A stretch of DNA of 64,000 nucleotides from Micromonospora sp. R77 (lineage in GTDB: Bacteria; Actinomycetota; Actinomycetes; Mycobacteriales; Micromonosporaceae). The first letter of the stretch is position 1. Each line of letters opens with the position of its first letter. The stretch is taken from assembly GCF_022747945.1 (NCBI RefSeq), contig NZ_JALDST010000001.1:5332001-5396000 (forward strand). Direction: 5' to 3'. Made by a program: the position numbers and the translations under genes. Shown piece after piece: positions 1 to 50,288 of the stretch. The notes under the pieces were generated by a model, which saw nothing but the letters and a program-made list of their open reading frames with translations, did not search any database and was not told the origin of the DNA.

Positions 1-2715
1 ACCGGCCGCGGTCGTCGGGCACTCCCAGGGGGAGATGGCCGCCGCCTGCTTCGCCGGGGCCCTGTCCCTGCGCGACGCCGCCCGCGTGGTCTGCCTGCGC
101 GGGCGCGAGGTCACCGCCCTCGCCGGGCGCGGCGGGCTGGTGTCGGTCGAGGTGTCCCCCGAGCGAATCGAGGAACTGCTGGCCCCGTACGCGGGCCGGG
201 TGGTGGTGGGCGCGGTGAACAGTCCCCGTGCCGTCGTCGCCTCCGGCGACCGGGACGCGCTGGAGGCGCTCATCGCCGACTGCCGGGACCGGGGCGTCCG
301 CACCAAGTGGGTGCCGATCAACTACGCCTCCCACTCTGCGCATGTCGACGAGCTGCGGGAACCCCTGGCCCGGGTGCTCGGCGGAATCGACCCCACCCCG
401 CCGCGGGTGCCGTTCTTCTCCACCGTCACCGCCGACTGGGTCGACGAGGCGCCGCTGGACGCCGGGTACTGGTTCGAGAACCTGCGCCGGCCGGTGCGGT
501 TCGCCGAATCCGTCCGGGCGCTGGCCGGGCAGGGCTTCGGGCCGCTGATCGAGGTCAGCGCCCACCCCGTGCTCACCGGCGCGATCGAGGAGACCCTCGC
601 CGACACCGCGCACGAGGTGGCGGCCGTCGGCTCGCTGCGGCGCGGCGACGGCGGGCTGGCCCGGTTCCTCCGGTCGCTCGGCGAGGCGTACGTCGCCGGG
701 GCGCCGGTCGACTTCACCCGCGCGTACGACGGCGTCGGCGCGCGCCGGGTGCCGCTGCCCACGTACGCCTTCGACCGCCGCCGGTTCTGGCCCGAGTTCG
801 ACGACCCCGCGCCGGAGGTGGCCGCCGACCCGCAGGAGGTCGAGTTCTGGCAGGCGGTGCAGCGGCAGGACAGCGACGCCGTGGCCGACCGGATCGGCCT
901 GGACCGGCAGGCGGTGGAGACGGTGCTGCCCGCGCTGTCCCGCTGGCACACCGGCCGGCGCACCCGTTCCGTGCTGGACGGCTGGCGCTACCGCACCGAC
1001 TGGGTGCCGGTACGGCTCGCCGAACCGCCCGCGCTCACCGGCCGCTGGCTGGTCGCCCGGCCCGCGGACCGGTCGGGTGTCGCCGAGCTGGTCGACGCGG
1101 TGACCGGCGCGCTGGCCGCCGCCGGTGCCGACGTGGTGGAGCTGCCCGTCGCCGCCACCGACCCGGACGACACCCTGCGCGACGCCGTCCGGGCCGCGAC
1201 CGCCGAGCGGCCCCTCGCCGGGCTGCTCTGCCTCACCGGCCTCGACGAGACCCCGGACCGCCGGCACCCGGTGGTGCCGGTCGGGCTCGACCCTGACCCT
1301 GGCCGTGGTGCGCGCCCTCACCGCGCTGGAGGTCGACGCCCCGGTCTGGGTGGCGACCTGCGGCGTGGTCGGCACCGGCCCCGACGACCCGCCCCGCCAC
1401 CCGGCGCAGGCGCTGCTCTGGGGCTGCGGGCACCGCCTCGGCCTCGAACTGCCGCGCCGCTGGGGCGGTCTGGTCGACCTGCCCGCCGTCCTCGACCGGG
1501 ACGGCGCTGAGCGGCTCTGCGCGCTGCTCACCGGCACCACCGGCGAGGAACACCTCGCGGTACGCGACGGCGACGTGCTGGCCCGCCGGCTGGTCCGGGC
1601 CCTGGGCGAGGGCCGGCGGTGCCGTGGCAGCCCTGGACACGGTGCTGATCACCGGCGGCACCGAGCGCTCGGCGGGCACCTGGCCGCTGGGCGGCCCGCT
1701 CCGGCGCCGGCCGGATCGTGCTGGTCAGCCGCCGGGGCGTGGCCGCCGACGGAACGGCCGCCCTGCAGGACGAGCTGATCGGCCTCGGTGTCGAGGTGAG
1801 CGTCGTGGCCTGCGACCTCACCGACCCGGACGCCGTGGCGACGCTCTTCGCGAAGGTCGCCGTCGACGGTCCGCCGATCCGGGCGGTGCTGCACGCCGCC
1901 GGGGTCAGCGGCCGGGAGGTGCCGATCGACGAGCTCACCACGGCGGAGCTGGCGGGCGTGCTCGGCCCGAAGGTGGCCGGTGCCCGGCACCTCACCGAGC
2001 ACGTGGCCGGGCTGGACCTGGACGCCTTCGTGCTCTTCTCCTCCGGCGCCGGCACCTGGGGCGACAGCGGGCGGGTCGGCTACGGCGCGGCCAACGCCTA
2101 CCTCGACGCGTACGCCGCCGAACGGCGGGCCGCCGGGGTGCCGGTGGTCTGCGTCGCCTGGGGCGCCTGGGGTGGCGGCGGCATGGTCGACGAGGGCACC
2201 GCCGCCCGGCTGCGCCGGCTCGGCAACCGCCCGATGGACCCCGAGCTGGCCGTCGCCGCCCTCGCCGACGCGGTGGCCCGGGGCGACGGTGAGCTGATCG
2301 TCGCCGACATCGGCTGGAAGACCTTCGCGCCCGCGTACGCTGCCGCCCGGCACCGGCCGCTGATCCTCGGCGTCGCCGACGCCCGGCAGGCGCTGGCCGA
2401 CGCCGACGCGGTCGAGGCCGAGGAGGTCGGCGAGCCGGAACTGGTCCGCGAGCTGGCCGGGCTGGCCGACGCGGACCGGCAGCGGGTGCTGCTCGACCGG
2501 GTACGCCGGGAGGCCGCCGTGGCCCTCGGCCACGCCTCGGTCGCGGAGATGCACGCCGACCGGCCCTTCCGCGAGCTGGGCTTCGACTCGCTGACCGTGG
2601 TGGCGCTGCGCAACCGGCTCTCCGCGGTCACCGGCCTGAAGCTGCCCACCACCCTGGTCTTCGACCACCCGACGTTCCCCGAGCTCACCCGCTATCTGGT
2701 GACCCGGCTCTTCGG
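1..2715 (+). other. PKS module (partial): AT(methylmalonyl)-KR(A-type)-ACP
   Basis: AT spans 1-about 810 and ends in the usual post-[13 protein letters not shown] segment. The KR Rossmann motif TGGT is near 1651-1662. The catalytic region has Ser 2042-2044, Trp 2057-2059 and Tyr 2081-2083, i.e. S, W and Y at the family positions 136, 141 and 149. There is no LDD loop motif (the corresponding residues are VSG), so the KR is predicted A-type. The ACP is about 2434-2715. Predicted outcome: an alpha-methyl, beta-hydroxy unit. The NADPH-binding part carries frame breaks near 1288, 1605, 1663 and 1685. Confidence 0.85.
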
Positions 2716-2959
2716 CGCCGGCACGGAGGCCCCGCCGCAGAGCGCGGAGGAGGCGGCCACCTGGGCGACGCTGCGGACCATCCCGCTGAGCCGGCTGCGC
2801 GAGACCGGCCTGCTCGACGCGCTGCTCGAACTGGCCACCACGGGCGAGCAGCCGACCACCGCCGGGCCGGACGACGGCGCGGAGAGCATCGACGACATGA
2901 ACGTGGCCGACCTCATCGAGCTGGCGCTCGGTGCCGGCACCGACGCACGGGAGAACTGA
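1..2959 (+). CDS. Modular type I polyketide synthase, 3' part (AT-KR-ACP of its last module), 5' end outside window
   Basis: This is the C-terminal part of a PKS that adds one methylmalonyl-derived unit and passes the chain to the next protein. The sequence opens inside an AT: GHSQGE has its nucleophilic Ser at codon 23-25, and YASH (323-334) is the methylmalonyl-CoA signature. A KR follows (about 990-2330), then an ACP with the phosphopantetheine Ser at 2588-2590 (LGFDSLT), then a short C-terminal docking tail rich in acidic and leucine residues (about 2880-2956). The reading frame is broken between about 1286 and 1686; two of the breaks are clearly one missing G (near 1663) and one missing C (near 1685) compared with sister KRs, so I read one gene and not fragments. 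The stop (2957-2959) is 2 nt before the next PKS start. KS and upstream modules are not in the window. Confidence 0.9.
2949..2953 (+). promoter_or_regulatory. Ribosome binding site for the PKS starting at 2962
   Basis: GGGAG lies 8 nt before the ATG at 2962 and inside the last codons of the upstream PKS. This supports that start and suggests translation coupled to the upstream gene. Confidence 0.7.
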
Positions 2960-2961
2960 CC

Positions 2962-16793
<13,832 letters not shown>

Positions 16794-16834
16794 CGGCGCA
16801 GGCCACGGCTACCGACTCCCTGGGCCACGCCGAC

Positions 16835-16839
16835 AGGAG
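16835..16839 (+). promoter_or_regulatory. Ribosome binding site for the PKS starting at 16851
   Basis: AGGAG sits 11 nt before the GTG at 16851, in the 57-bp gap after the previous PKS stop. It supports GTG as the start. The gap shows no terminator-like inverted repeat, which fits read-through within one operon. Confidence 0.65.
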
Positions 16840-16850
16840 ACGGTCCGTCA

Positions 16851-40762
<23,912 letters not shown>

Positions 40763-40766
<4 letters not shown>

Positions 40767-43700
40767 GCGAGAACCGGGATGTGCGCGGCGGCGGCGACGA
40801 GAAGCTGCTCGGCTACCTGAAGAAGGTCACCGGCGACCTGCGGCAGGCCCACCGGCGGCTGCGCGATCTCGAGGCGGCCAGCAGCGAACCCATCGCCGTC
40901 ATCGGCATGAGCTGCCGGCTGCCCGGCGGGGTGGACACCCCGGAGGAGCTGTGGCGGCTGCTCGACGGTGAGGGCGACGCCATGGGCGGCTTCCCCGCCG
41001 ACCGGGGCTGGGACCTGGAGCGGCTCTACAGCGCCGACCCCGGCCAGGCCGGCACCACGTACGCCAGCCGGGGCGGCTTCGTGCCCGGCGCGACGCAGTT
41101 CGACCCGGCGTTCTTCGGGATGAGCCCCCGCGAGGCCCTCGCGATGGACCCGCAGCAGCGGCTGCTGCTGCAGAGCGCCTGGGAGGCGTTCGAGAACGCC
41201 GGCGTCGACCCGCACTCGCTGCGCAACAGCAGCACCGGCGTCTTCGTCGGCGCCGCCTCCACCGGCTACGGCTCGCACCTCACCGCGCTGCCCGAGGGCG
41301 TCGAGGGCTACCTCCTCACCGGCAACTCGATGGCCGTCGCGTCCGGCCGCATCGCGTACACCCTGGGGTTGAAGGGTCCGGCCGTGACGGTCGACACGGC
41401 CTGCTCGTCGTCGCTGGTCGCGATGCACCTGGCCGTGCAGTCGCTGCGCTCCGGGGAGTGCTCGCTCGCCCTGGTCGGCGGCGTCACCGTGATGTCGACG
41501 CCCGGCATGTTCCTGGAGTTCAGCCGCCAGCAGGGCCTCGCCGTCGACGGCCGCTGCAAGGCGTTCTCCGACGACGCCGACGGCACCGGCTGGTCCGAGG
41601 GCGTCGGCCTGGTCGTCCTCGGCCGCCTCTCCGACGCCCGCCGTGCCGGGCACCGGATCCTCGCCGTGGTGCGCGGCACCGCCGTGAATCAGGACGGCGC
41701 GTCGAACGGCCTGACCGTCCCGAACGGCCCGTCGCAGCAGCAGGTCATCCGGACCGCGCTCGCCAACGCCGGCCTGTCGGCCGCCGAGGTCGACGCGGTC
41801 GAGGCCCACGGCACGGGTACGACCCTCGGCGACCCCATCGAGGCGCAGGCCCTGCTGGCCACGTACGGGCAGGACCGCCCCGCCGACCGGCCGCTCTGGC
41901 TGGGGTCGGTCAAGTCGAACCTCGGCCACACCCAGGCCGCCGCCGGGGTCGCCGGGGTGCTGAAGATGGTCCTCGCGCTGCGGCACGGGACGCTGCCCCG
42001 CACCCTGCACGTCGGCACCCCGTCGTCGCACGTCGACTGGTCGGCGGGTCAGGTGCGGCTGCTCACCGAGGCGCAGCCGTGGCCGCGCGGCGACCGGCCG
42101 CGCCGGGCCGGGGTGTCGTCGTTCGGGATCAGCGGCACCAACGCGCACGTCGTCCTGGAGGAGGCGCCGGCCGACGAGGAGACCACCGACCGGGCCCCGC
42201 TGCCCGTCGTACCGGTGCCGCTGTCGACCCGGCAGGAGGACACCCTGCCCGTACTGGCCGCGCGGCTGCGGTCCGCGCTGGCCGCCCGGCCCGACCTCGA
42301 CCCGGGCGACATCGGCCGTACGCTCGCCACCGGCCGCGCCGCGTTCGACCACCGCGCGGTCGTCGTCGCCGGTGACCACGCCGCGACGCTCGCCGGCCTG
42401 GACCAGGTCGCCGCCGGTACGGATTCCGCCCTCGTGGTACGCGGCACCGCCGCCCGCAGCGGCCGGTCCCGGGACCGGCTGGCGTTCGTCTTCTCCGGCC
42501 AGGGCGGCCAGCGGCTCGGCATGGGCCGCGACCTGGCCGGGGTGTTCCCGGTGTTCGAGTCGGCCCTGTCCGAGGTGTGCGCGCAGTTCGACACCCTGCT
42601 GGACCGCCCGCTGCGACAGGTCATCGACACCGCCGCCGACGACCTGGGCCGGACCGGCTGGGCGCAGCCGGCCCTGTTCGCGGTCGAGGTGGCGCTGTTC
42701 CGGCTCCTGGAATCCTGGGGTGTCACCCCGGACTACCTGATCGGTCACTCGATCGGTGAACTCGCCGCCGCCCACGTCGCGGGCGTGCTGGACCTGGCGG
42801 ACGCGTGCCGCCTGGTCGCGGCACGCGCGTCACTCATGCAGGCGCTGCCGTCGGGTGGTGCGATGTGGGCGGTCCGCGCGATCGTGGACGAGGTGACCCC
42901 GTTGCTGGTGGACGGTGCGTCGATCGCGGCGGTGAACGCGCCCGGTCAGGTGGTGGTGTCCGGGACGCGGGAGGCCGTGGAGCAGGTGGCGGCCGGTCTG
43001 GCCGAGCGGCAGGGCCGCTGGTTGACGGTGAGTCACGCGTTCCATTCCGCGTTGATGGATCCGATGCTGGCCGAGTTCAGCCGGGTGGCCGGCACGGTGG
43101 AGCTGCGGAAGCCGCGCATTCCGATCGTCTCCACGCTGACCGGCGCGGTGGTCGAGGAGTTCACCCCGACCTACTGGGCGGACCAGGTGCGGGGAACCGT
43201 CGCCTTCGGGACGGCCGTCGGCCGGGCCGCCGAACTCGGCGTCACCCGGTTCGTGGAACTCGGCCCCGACGCGAGCCTCGTCGGCGCGATCGAGGAGACC
43301 CGCACCGACGCGCTGGTGGTGCCGATGCTGCACCGCCGGCAGGCCGAACCGGCCACCGCCGTGACCGCCCTCGCCCGGCTCTGGGTCCACGGGTGCCCGG
43401 TCGACTGGGCCGCGTTCTTCGCCCCCACCGGGGCGGCCCTGGTCGACCTGCCGACCTACCCCTTCGCCCGGGACCGCTACTGGATGGAGAACCCCGAGGG
43501 CACCCGTACCCGCCCCGCCGTCGACCCGGTCGACGCCGAACTCTGGGACGCCCTGGAACGCGGCGACGTCGAACTCTTCGCCGCCGAGTTGGGGGTGGAC
43601 GCCGAACTGCCGCTGCGGGACACCCTTCCGGCCCTCTCCGCGCGGCAGCGCGAACGCCGCGAGCGGGCCGCGATCCAGCGGCTCTGCCACCAGGAGTCCT

Positions 43701-46700
43701 GGACGCCTGTCGTGATCGGGGACCGGCCGGTCTCCGGGCACTGGCTGGTGGTGGAGTTCGCCGGTGACGAGTGGGCGCCGGTGCTGGCGGGTGAGTTGTC
43801 GGCCCGTGGGGTGACGGTGAGCCGGCTGCGGGTGGGTCCGGACGAACTGGACCGGGCGGTGCTGGCGGACCGGCTGGCCGGGTTCGCCGACGTCGACCGG
43901 GTGGTGTCGCTGCTCGGCCGGGCCGTGGACGGGTACCCGGGAGTGCCGCAGGGTCTCGCGGCGACGCTGGTCCTGGTGCAGGCGGCAGGCGACGCCGGCA
44001 TCGACGGTCCGCTGTGGATGGTGACCTCGGGTGCGGTGTCGGTCGGTCCGGGCGAGGCGGTGACCGCGCCCCTCGCGGCGGGTGTGTGGGGTCTCGGCCG
44101 GGTGGTGGCCCTCGAAGAGCCGGGCCGCTGGGGCGGCCTGGTGGACGTGCCGGCAACCGCCGACCCGGTGGCGGCGCGGGCGGTCGTGGACGTGGTCGCG
44201 GCGGCGGGCCCGGGTGCGGCAGGCGGTACCGTCGGTGGTGAGGACCAGGTGGCGGTACGGGGGTCGGTGGTGTTCGGCCGTCGTCTGGTGTCCGCACCTC
44301 TCACCGGTGAGGGGTGGGTGCCGCGTGGCACGGTCCTGATCACGGGTGGCACGGGGGTGTTGGGTGCCCGGGTGGCGCGGTGGGTGGTGTCGCGGGGCGC
44401 CGAGGCTGTGGTGTTGGTGTCGCGTCGGGGATTGGCGGCACCGGGTGCGGTGGAGTTGCGGGACGAGCTGACCGCGGCGGGCGCGCGGGTGGAGGTGGTG
44501 GCCGCCGACGTCGCCGACGGGCGGGCCGTGGAGGAGCTGTCGGGTCGTGACGTGTCGGCGGTGGTGCATGTCGCGGGTGTGTTGGGTGACGGCGTGGTCG
44601 ACGGGTTGTCGGTCGACGGGTTGGCGGGGGTGTGGGCCGGTAAGGCGGGTGCGGCGTGGGAGTTGGACCGGGCGTTCGGTGACCGGGACCTGGACGCCTT
44701 TGTGGTGTTCTCGTCGGCGGCGGGGGTGTGGGGTGGTGCCGGTCAGGGTGCGTACGCGGCGGCGAACGCGGCGTTGGACGGTCTGATCGCGGCGCGGCGG
44801 GCCCGGGGTCTGGTGGGTACGTCGGTGGCGTGGGGTCCGTGGGCGGACGGCGGCATGGCCGACGACGACCTCGTCCGGTCCCGACTCGACCGGGGCGGCA
44901 TGACCCCACTCGACCCCGACACGGCCGTCACCCTGCTCGGCGCCGTGACCGGCTGCGTCACCGTCGCCGACGTCGACTGGGACCGCCTCGTACCCGCCGT
45001 CACCGCGGCCCGCCCCAGCCGGCTGTTCGACCGGATCGCCCCCCGACCGGCCGGCCCGGCCACGGCCACCACCACGCCCACCCCGGCCGGTGGTGCATTC
45101 GCCGGACTCTCCGGCACGGCACTGCGGGTGTCCCTCACCGACCTGGTGCGCGCCAGGGTTGCCACGGTCCTCGGCTTCGCCGATCCCACCGGGGTCGACG
45201 TGTCGGCGCCCTTCACGGACCTCGGCTTCGACTCCCTCACCGCCGTCGAACTCCGCAACGCCCTCTCGGTCGCCAGCGGACTGAAGCTCCCCTCGACCCT
45301 CGTCTACGACTACCCGTCGGTCACCGCACTCGCCGGACACCTGATGGACGAGCTCTCCGGCGGCGAGGACAGCCGGACCGCCGTCGAGGTGCCCGCCACC
45401 GTCGTCGACGGTGACCCGGTCGTGGTGGTGGGCATGGGGTGTCGATTCCCCGGCGGTGTGGAGTCTCCGGAGAGCCTGTGGGACCTGCTCTCCGGCGGCG
45501 TCGACGCGATGGGCCACTTCCCGGTCGACCGGGGCTGGCAGGTGGAGGACGGCTTCGCGGCGGTCGGTGGCTTCGTCGACGGGGCCGCGAACTTCGACGC
45601 GACCCTGTTCGGGATCTCGCCGCGTGAGGCGTTGAGCATGGATCCGCAGCAGCGGCTGCTGCTGGAAGTGGTGTGGGAGGCGCTGGAGCGCGCCGGGGTG
45701 GGTCCGCTGTCGCTGCGCGGTGCCCCGGTCGGTGTCTTCGCCGGCACCAACGGCCAGGACTACCCGGCGCTGCTCGCGTTGACCGGGGAGTCGACCGACG
45801 GGTACGGAGCGACGGGTTCGTCCGGCAGTGTGTTGTCGGGTCGGGTGTCGTATGCGCTCGGTCTGGAGGGGCCGGCGGTGACGGTGGACACGGCGTGTTC
45901 GTCGTCTCTCGTCGCGGTGCATCTGGCGGTGCAGTCCCTGCGGTCCGGGGAGTGCAGTCTCGCCCTGGCGGGTGGGGTGACGGTGATGTCCACCCCCGGT
46001 GCGTTCGTGGAGTTCGCCCGGCAGGGTGGTCTCGCTGGTGACGGCCGCTGTAAGGCGTTCTCGGATGACGCGGACGGCACCGGGTGGGGTGAGGGTGCCG
46101 GTGTGTTGGTGTTGGAGCGGTTGTCCGACGCCCGCCGCAATGGTCACCGGGTCCTCGCGGTGGTGCGGGGGAGTGCGGTGAATCAGGATGGTGCGTCGAA
46201 CGGGTTGACCGCGCCGAACGGTCCATCGCAGCAGCGGGTGATCCGGCAGGCCCTCGCCAGCGCCGGCCTGAGCCCGGCGGACGTGGACGCGGTCGAGGCG
46301 CACGGCACGGGCACGTCGTTGGGTGACCCGATCGAGGCGCAGGCGTTGCTGGCCACGTACGGGCAGGGTCGTGAGGCGGACCGGCCGGTGTATCTGGGGT
46401 CGATCAAGTCGAACATCGGGCACACCCAGGCGGCGGCGGGGGTGGCCGGGGTGATGAAGATGATCCTGGCGCTGCGGCACCGGACGCTGCCCCCGACCCT
46501 GCATGTGGGCACGCTGTCGACACACGTCGACTGGAGCACCGGCAATGTGGAGGTGCTGACCGAGCAGCGGGAGTGGGAGGTCGAGCAGCGGCCACGTCGG
46601 GCGGCGGTGTCCGCGTTCGGTCTGAGCGGCACCAACGCCCACCTCATCCTGGAAGAAGCGCCCGCCGACGAGCCGTCGACGAGCACCACCGACGGCGTCG

Positions 46701-49700
46701 CCGTGCTGCCCGTGCTGCCCTGGCCCGTCTCGGCCAAGACCCGCGGTGCCGTGGCGGCGCAGGCCCGGCGACTCCTCACCGCCCTGGCCGACGACCCGGC
46801 CCCGGCCGACGTGGCGCTGTCGCTCGCCACCACCCGCTCCGGCCTGGAACACCGCGCCGTGGTGCTCGGCGCGGACGCCGACGAGCTCCGGGCCGGACTC
46901 ACGCTGCTGGCCGGCGACGGTTCCCCGTCGACCGGCGTGGTGTCGGGTGCGGCCCGCGACGGCCTGACCGGTGTCGTCTTCTCCGGGCAGGGCAGCCAGC
47001 GACTCGGCATGGGCCGCGACCTGGCCGCCGCCTTCCCGGTCTTCGAGGCGGCCCTGGCCGAGGTGTGCGCCCAGCTCGACCCGCTGCTGGGCCGCCCACT
47101 GCGCGCCCTGATCGACGGCTCGGCGCACCAGCCGAACCGGTCGAGTGCCGCAGCGGAACAGACCGGATCCGGTGCGCCGGACGAGCGGCCCGATGCGACG
47201 GACGCGACGCAGGACCTGGCGCAGACCGGCTGGGCGCAACCGGCGCTCTTCGCCGTCGAGGTGGCGCTGTTCCGGCTCCTCGAATCGTGGGGTGTCACCC
47301 CTGACTACCTGATCGGTCACTCGATCGGTGAACTCGCCGCCGCGCACGTCGCGGGTGTCCTCGACCTGGCGGACGCGTGCCGCCTGGTGGCGGCGCGGGC
47401 GTCGTTGATGCAGGCGTTGCCGTCGGGTGGTGCGATGTGGGCGGTCCGCGCGACCGTGGACGAGGTGACCCCGCTGCTGGTCGAGGGCGCGTCCATCGCG
47501 GCGGTCAACGCCCCGGGTCAGGTCGTCGTGTCCGGGACCCGGGAGGCCGTGGAGCAGGTGGCGGCCGGTCTGGCCGAGCGGCAGGGCCGCTGGTTGACCG
47601 TCAGTCACGCGTTCCACTCGGCGTTGATGGACCCGATGCTCGCCGAGTTCACCCGGGTGGCCGGCACCGTGCCGATGCGCCGACCCCGCATCCCGATCGT
47701 CTCCACTCTCACCGGAGAGCCGATCACCGAGTTCACCGCGTCGTACTGGGCCGACCAGGTGCGCGGCACCGTCGCCTTCGCCGCAGCCGTCGACCGGGCG
47801 ACCCGACTGGGCGTCACCCGGTTCGTGGAGGTCGGCCCCGACGCCAGCCTCGTCGGGGCGGTCGCCGACAGCGGCGACGGCGTGCTCGCCGTACCGATGC
47901 TGCGCCGGGACCGGCCGGAACCGGCCACTGCCGTCACCGCCCTCGCCCGGCTCTGGGCCGACGGCGGCACCGTCGACTGGGCCGCGCTCCTCGCCCCCAC
48001 CGGCGCGCGCGTCGTCGACCTGCCCACGTACGCCTTCCAGCACCAGCGCTACTGGCCGAAGCCGAGGCCCGCCGCGTCGCCGACCACCGCCCCGACGGTC
48101 GACGCCGCCTTCTGGGAGGCGGTGGAACGCGAAGACGCCGACCTGCTCGCCGCTCGACTCGGCGTGGACGTGGAACTGCCGCTGCGCAAGACCCTGCCCG
48201 CGCTGTCGGCCTGGCAGAAGCAGCAACGGGAACAGTCCGAGCTGGCGCGGCTCCGCTACCGGGAGTCCTGGGTGCCCGTCGCCGTACCCGGTGACCGGCC
48301 GGTCCCCGGGCACTGGCTGGTGGTGGAGTTCGCCGGTGACGAGTGGGCGCCGGCCCTGGCCGACGAGGCGTCGTCCCGTGGGGTGACGGTGAGCCGGCTG
48401 CGGGTGGGTCCGGACGAGCTGGACCGGGCGGTGCTGGCGGACCGGCTGGCCGGGTTCGCCGACGTCGACCGGGTGGTGTCGGTGCTGGGCCGGGCGGTGG
48501 ACGGGCACCCCGAGTTCCCCGGCATGCCGGTCGGGCTCGCGGCCACCCTGGTGCTGGTCCAGGCCCTGGGCGACGCCGGTGTCGAGGGTCGGCTCTGGAC
48601 GGCGACGTCCGGCGCGGTGTCGGTGGGTACCGGAGACACCGTGGTGGAGCCGCTCACCGCGGGTGTGTGGGGTCTGGGCCGGGTGGTGGCGCTGGAGGAG
48701 CCGGGCCGCTGGGGCGGCCTGGTGGACGTGCCGGTGGCCGCCGACGCGGTGGCGGTGCGGGCGGTCGTGGACGTGGTCGCGGCGGCGGGCCCGGGTGCGG
48801 CAGGCGGTGCCGTCGGTGCTGAGGACCAGGTGGCGGTACGGGGGTCGGTGGTGTTCGGCCGTCGTCTGGTGTCCGCACCTCTCACCGGTGAGGGGTGGGT
48901 GCCGCGTGGCACGGTCCTGATCACGGGCGGCACGGGCGCGCTGGGTGCCCGGGTGGCGCGGTGGGCGGTGTCCCGGGGCGCCCAGGGTGTGGTGTTGGTG
49001 TCGCGTCGAGGGCTGGTGGCACCGGGGGCGGCCGAACTGCGGGACGAACTGACCGGCTCGGGTGCCACGGTGGAGGTCGTGGCCGCCGACGTGAGCGACC
49101 CCGCCGTGGCGGAGGAGCTGTTGACGCGGCCGGTGTCGGCGGTGGTGCACGTCGCGGGTGTGTTGGGTGACGGCGTGGTCGACGGGTTGTCCGTCGACGG
49201 GTTGGCGGGGGTGTGGGCCGGTAAGGCGGGTGCGGCCTGGCAACTGGACCGGGCGTGCGGTGACCGCGAGTTGGACGCGTTCGTCGTCTTCTCGTCGGCG
49301 GCCGGGGTGTGGGGTGGTGCCGGGCAGGGTGCGTACGCGGCGGCGAACGCGGCGTTGGACGGTCTGATCGCGGCGCGGCGGGCCCGGGGTCTGGTGGGTA
49401 CGTCGGTGGCGTGGGGTCCGTGGGCGGACGGCGGCATGGCCGACGACCAGCTCGTCCTCTCCCGGGTCAGCCGGGGCGGCGTCACGCCGCTGGACCCCGA
49501 CCGCGCGCTGCGGGCGCTGGAATCCGTCGGCGAGGGCTGCGTCACCGTGGCCGACGTCGACTGGGACCGCTTCGTGCCCGCCGCCACCGCGCTGCGCGCC
49601 AACCCGTTCTGGGACCTGGTCGCGCCCCACCCCACCGCCGCCACCCGGCCGGAGACCGGTCCCACCGACGACCTCCGGCAGCGGCTGGCCGCGATGCCCG

Positions 49701-50185
49701 CCGCGGCGCGCCGGACCACCCTGACCGAGGAGGTACGCGCCCACGTCGCCACGGTCCTCGGCTTCCCCGACCCCGCCGCGGTGGCGGTCGGCACCGCCTT
49801 CAAGGACCTCGGCTTCGACTCGCTGACCGCCGTGGAGCTGCGGAACGTCCTCGCCGCGCAGACCGGCCTGAAACTCCCCTCCACGCTGGTCTTCGACCAC
49901 CCGACGACCACCGCGCTCGTCGACGTGCTGCTGCGCGACCTGGCCGGAGAAGACGACACCGAGCCCGACGCCGACACCGAACTGGACCGGCTGGAAGCCA
50001 CCCTGCTGGCCCTGCCCACCCAGGAACTCAGCCGCCTGCGGGTGACCGCCCGCCTCCAGCAGCTCATGAAACGCCTGGAATCCGCTCCCGAGGCTCACAC
50101 CGACGCCGACCTCTCGGCCAGGATCGAAGCCGCCACATCCGACGACATCTTTGCCCTTATCGACAACGAGATCGGGACGCGGTGA
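40763..50185 (+). CDS. Modular type I polyketide synthase, two modules (KS-AT-KR-ACP twice), 3,140 residues
   Basis: This is a fully open PKS adding two malonyl-derived beta-hydroxy units. The chosen start is TTG 40763, whose TTGA overlaps the previous gene's TGA by 3 nt; GGTGGGG (40752-40758) is a plausible SD. GTG at 40781 is an in-frame alternative that still keeps the whole docking helix [21 protein letters not shown]. Catalytic residues by protein position: KS1 Cys214, AT1 Ser663, KR1 Ser1318 and Tyr1331, ACP1 Ser1491, KS2 Cys1712, AT2 Ser2187, KR2 Tyr2858, ACP2 Ser3020. The C-terminal dock ends [16 protein letters not shown]. It is the only multimodule gene here with no frame break. The stop is 4 nt before the next PKS ATG. 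Confidence 0.93.
40886..45350 (+). other. PKS module: KS-AT(malonyl)-KR(B-type-like)-ACP
   Basis: KS is 40886-about 42170 (Cys 41402-41404); a Lys replaces the near-invariant Glu in GLEGPAV just upstream of the active site. AT is about 42480-43480 (Ser 42749-42751, HAFH). KR is about 43690-44990, with loop VLGDGVV, so the final Asp of LDD is kept. Trp141 is present, Tyr is 44753-44755, and I predict B-type with less certainty than for a true LDD. ACP is about 45110-45350 (Ser 45233-45235). The KR and its preceding linker are nearly identical to those of the next module. Predicted unit: beta-hydroxy. Confidence 0.88.
45413..49940 (+). other. PKS module: KS-AT(malonyl)-KR(B-type-like)-ACP
   Basis: KS is 45413-about 46663 (Cys 45896-45898). 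AT is about 46970-48050 (Ser 47321-47323, HAFH), with an extra stretch of about 20 residues after the AT N-terminal helix (about 47125-47215) compared with sister malonyl ATs. KR is about 48250-49590, with VLGDGVV, Trp141 and Tyr 49334-49336, so B-type-like. ACP is about 49690-49940 (Ser 49820-49822, LGFDSLT). Predicted unit: beta-hydroxy without a methyl. Confidence 0.88.
48300..49460 (+). repeat. Near-identical KR/linker tract shared with 43740-44870
   Basis: The post-AT linker and KR of the second module in the 40763-50185 gene repeat those of the first (43740-44870) almost base for base over long stretches. Examples are the run coding for [14 protein letters not shown], the run from the PGAAGG segment through [17 protein letters not shown], and the [22 protein letters not shown] segment. 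The tracts include the same low-GC codons. This points to recent module duplication or gene conversion. Confidence 0.8.
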
Positions 50186-50288
50186 GCTGATGAGCGACGA
50201 GGCCAAGCTTCTCGGTTACCTGAAGAAGGTCACGCTCGAACTGCACGAGACGAAGCAGCGCCTCCGCGACGTCGAAGCGGCCGACGAC
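49975..50288 (+). other. Docking pair between the two-module PKS and the terminal TE-bearing PKS
   Basis: The tail at 49975-50182 (ending [16 protein letters not shown]) and the head at 50190-50288 ([20 protein letters not shown]) have the same class 1a-like architecture as the two upstream junctions. The last tail helix uses DDIF and DNEI where the others have DELF and EF, which may help discrimination. Confidence 0.65.

Noticed and set aside
1..2959. Reading the frame-broken PKS regions as pseudogenes
   Set aside because: Catalytic residues of KS, AT, DH, ER, ACP and TE are kept throughout and the breaks are single-base G/C losses, a pattern of sequencing error and not of decay.
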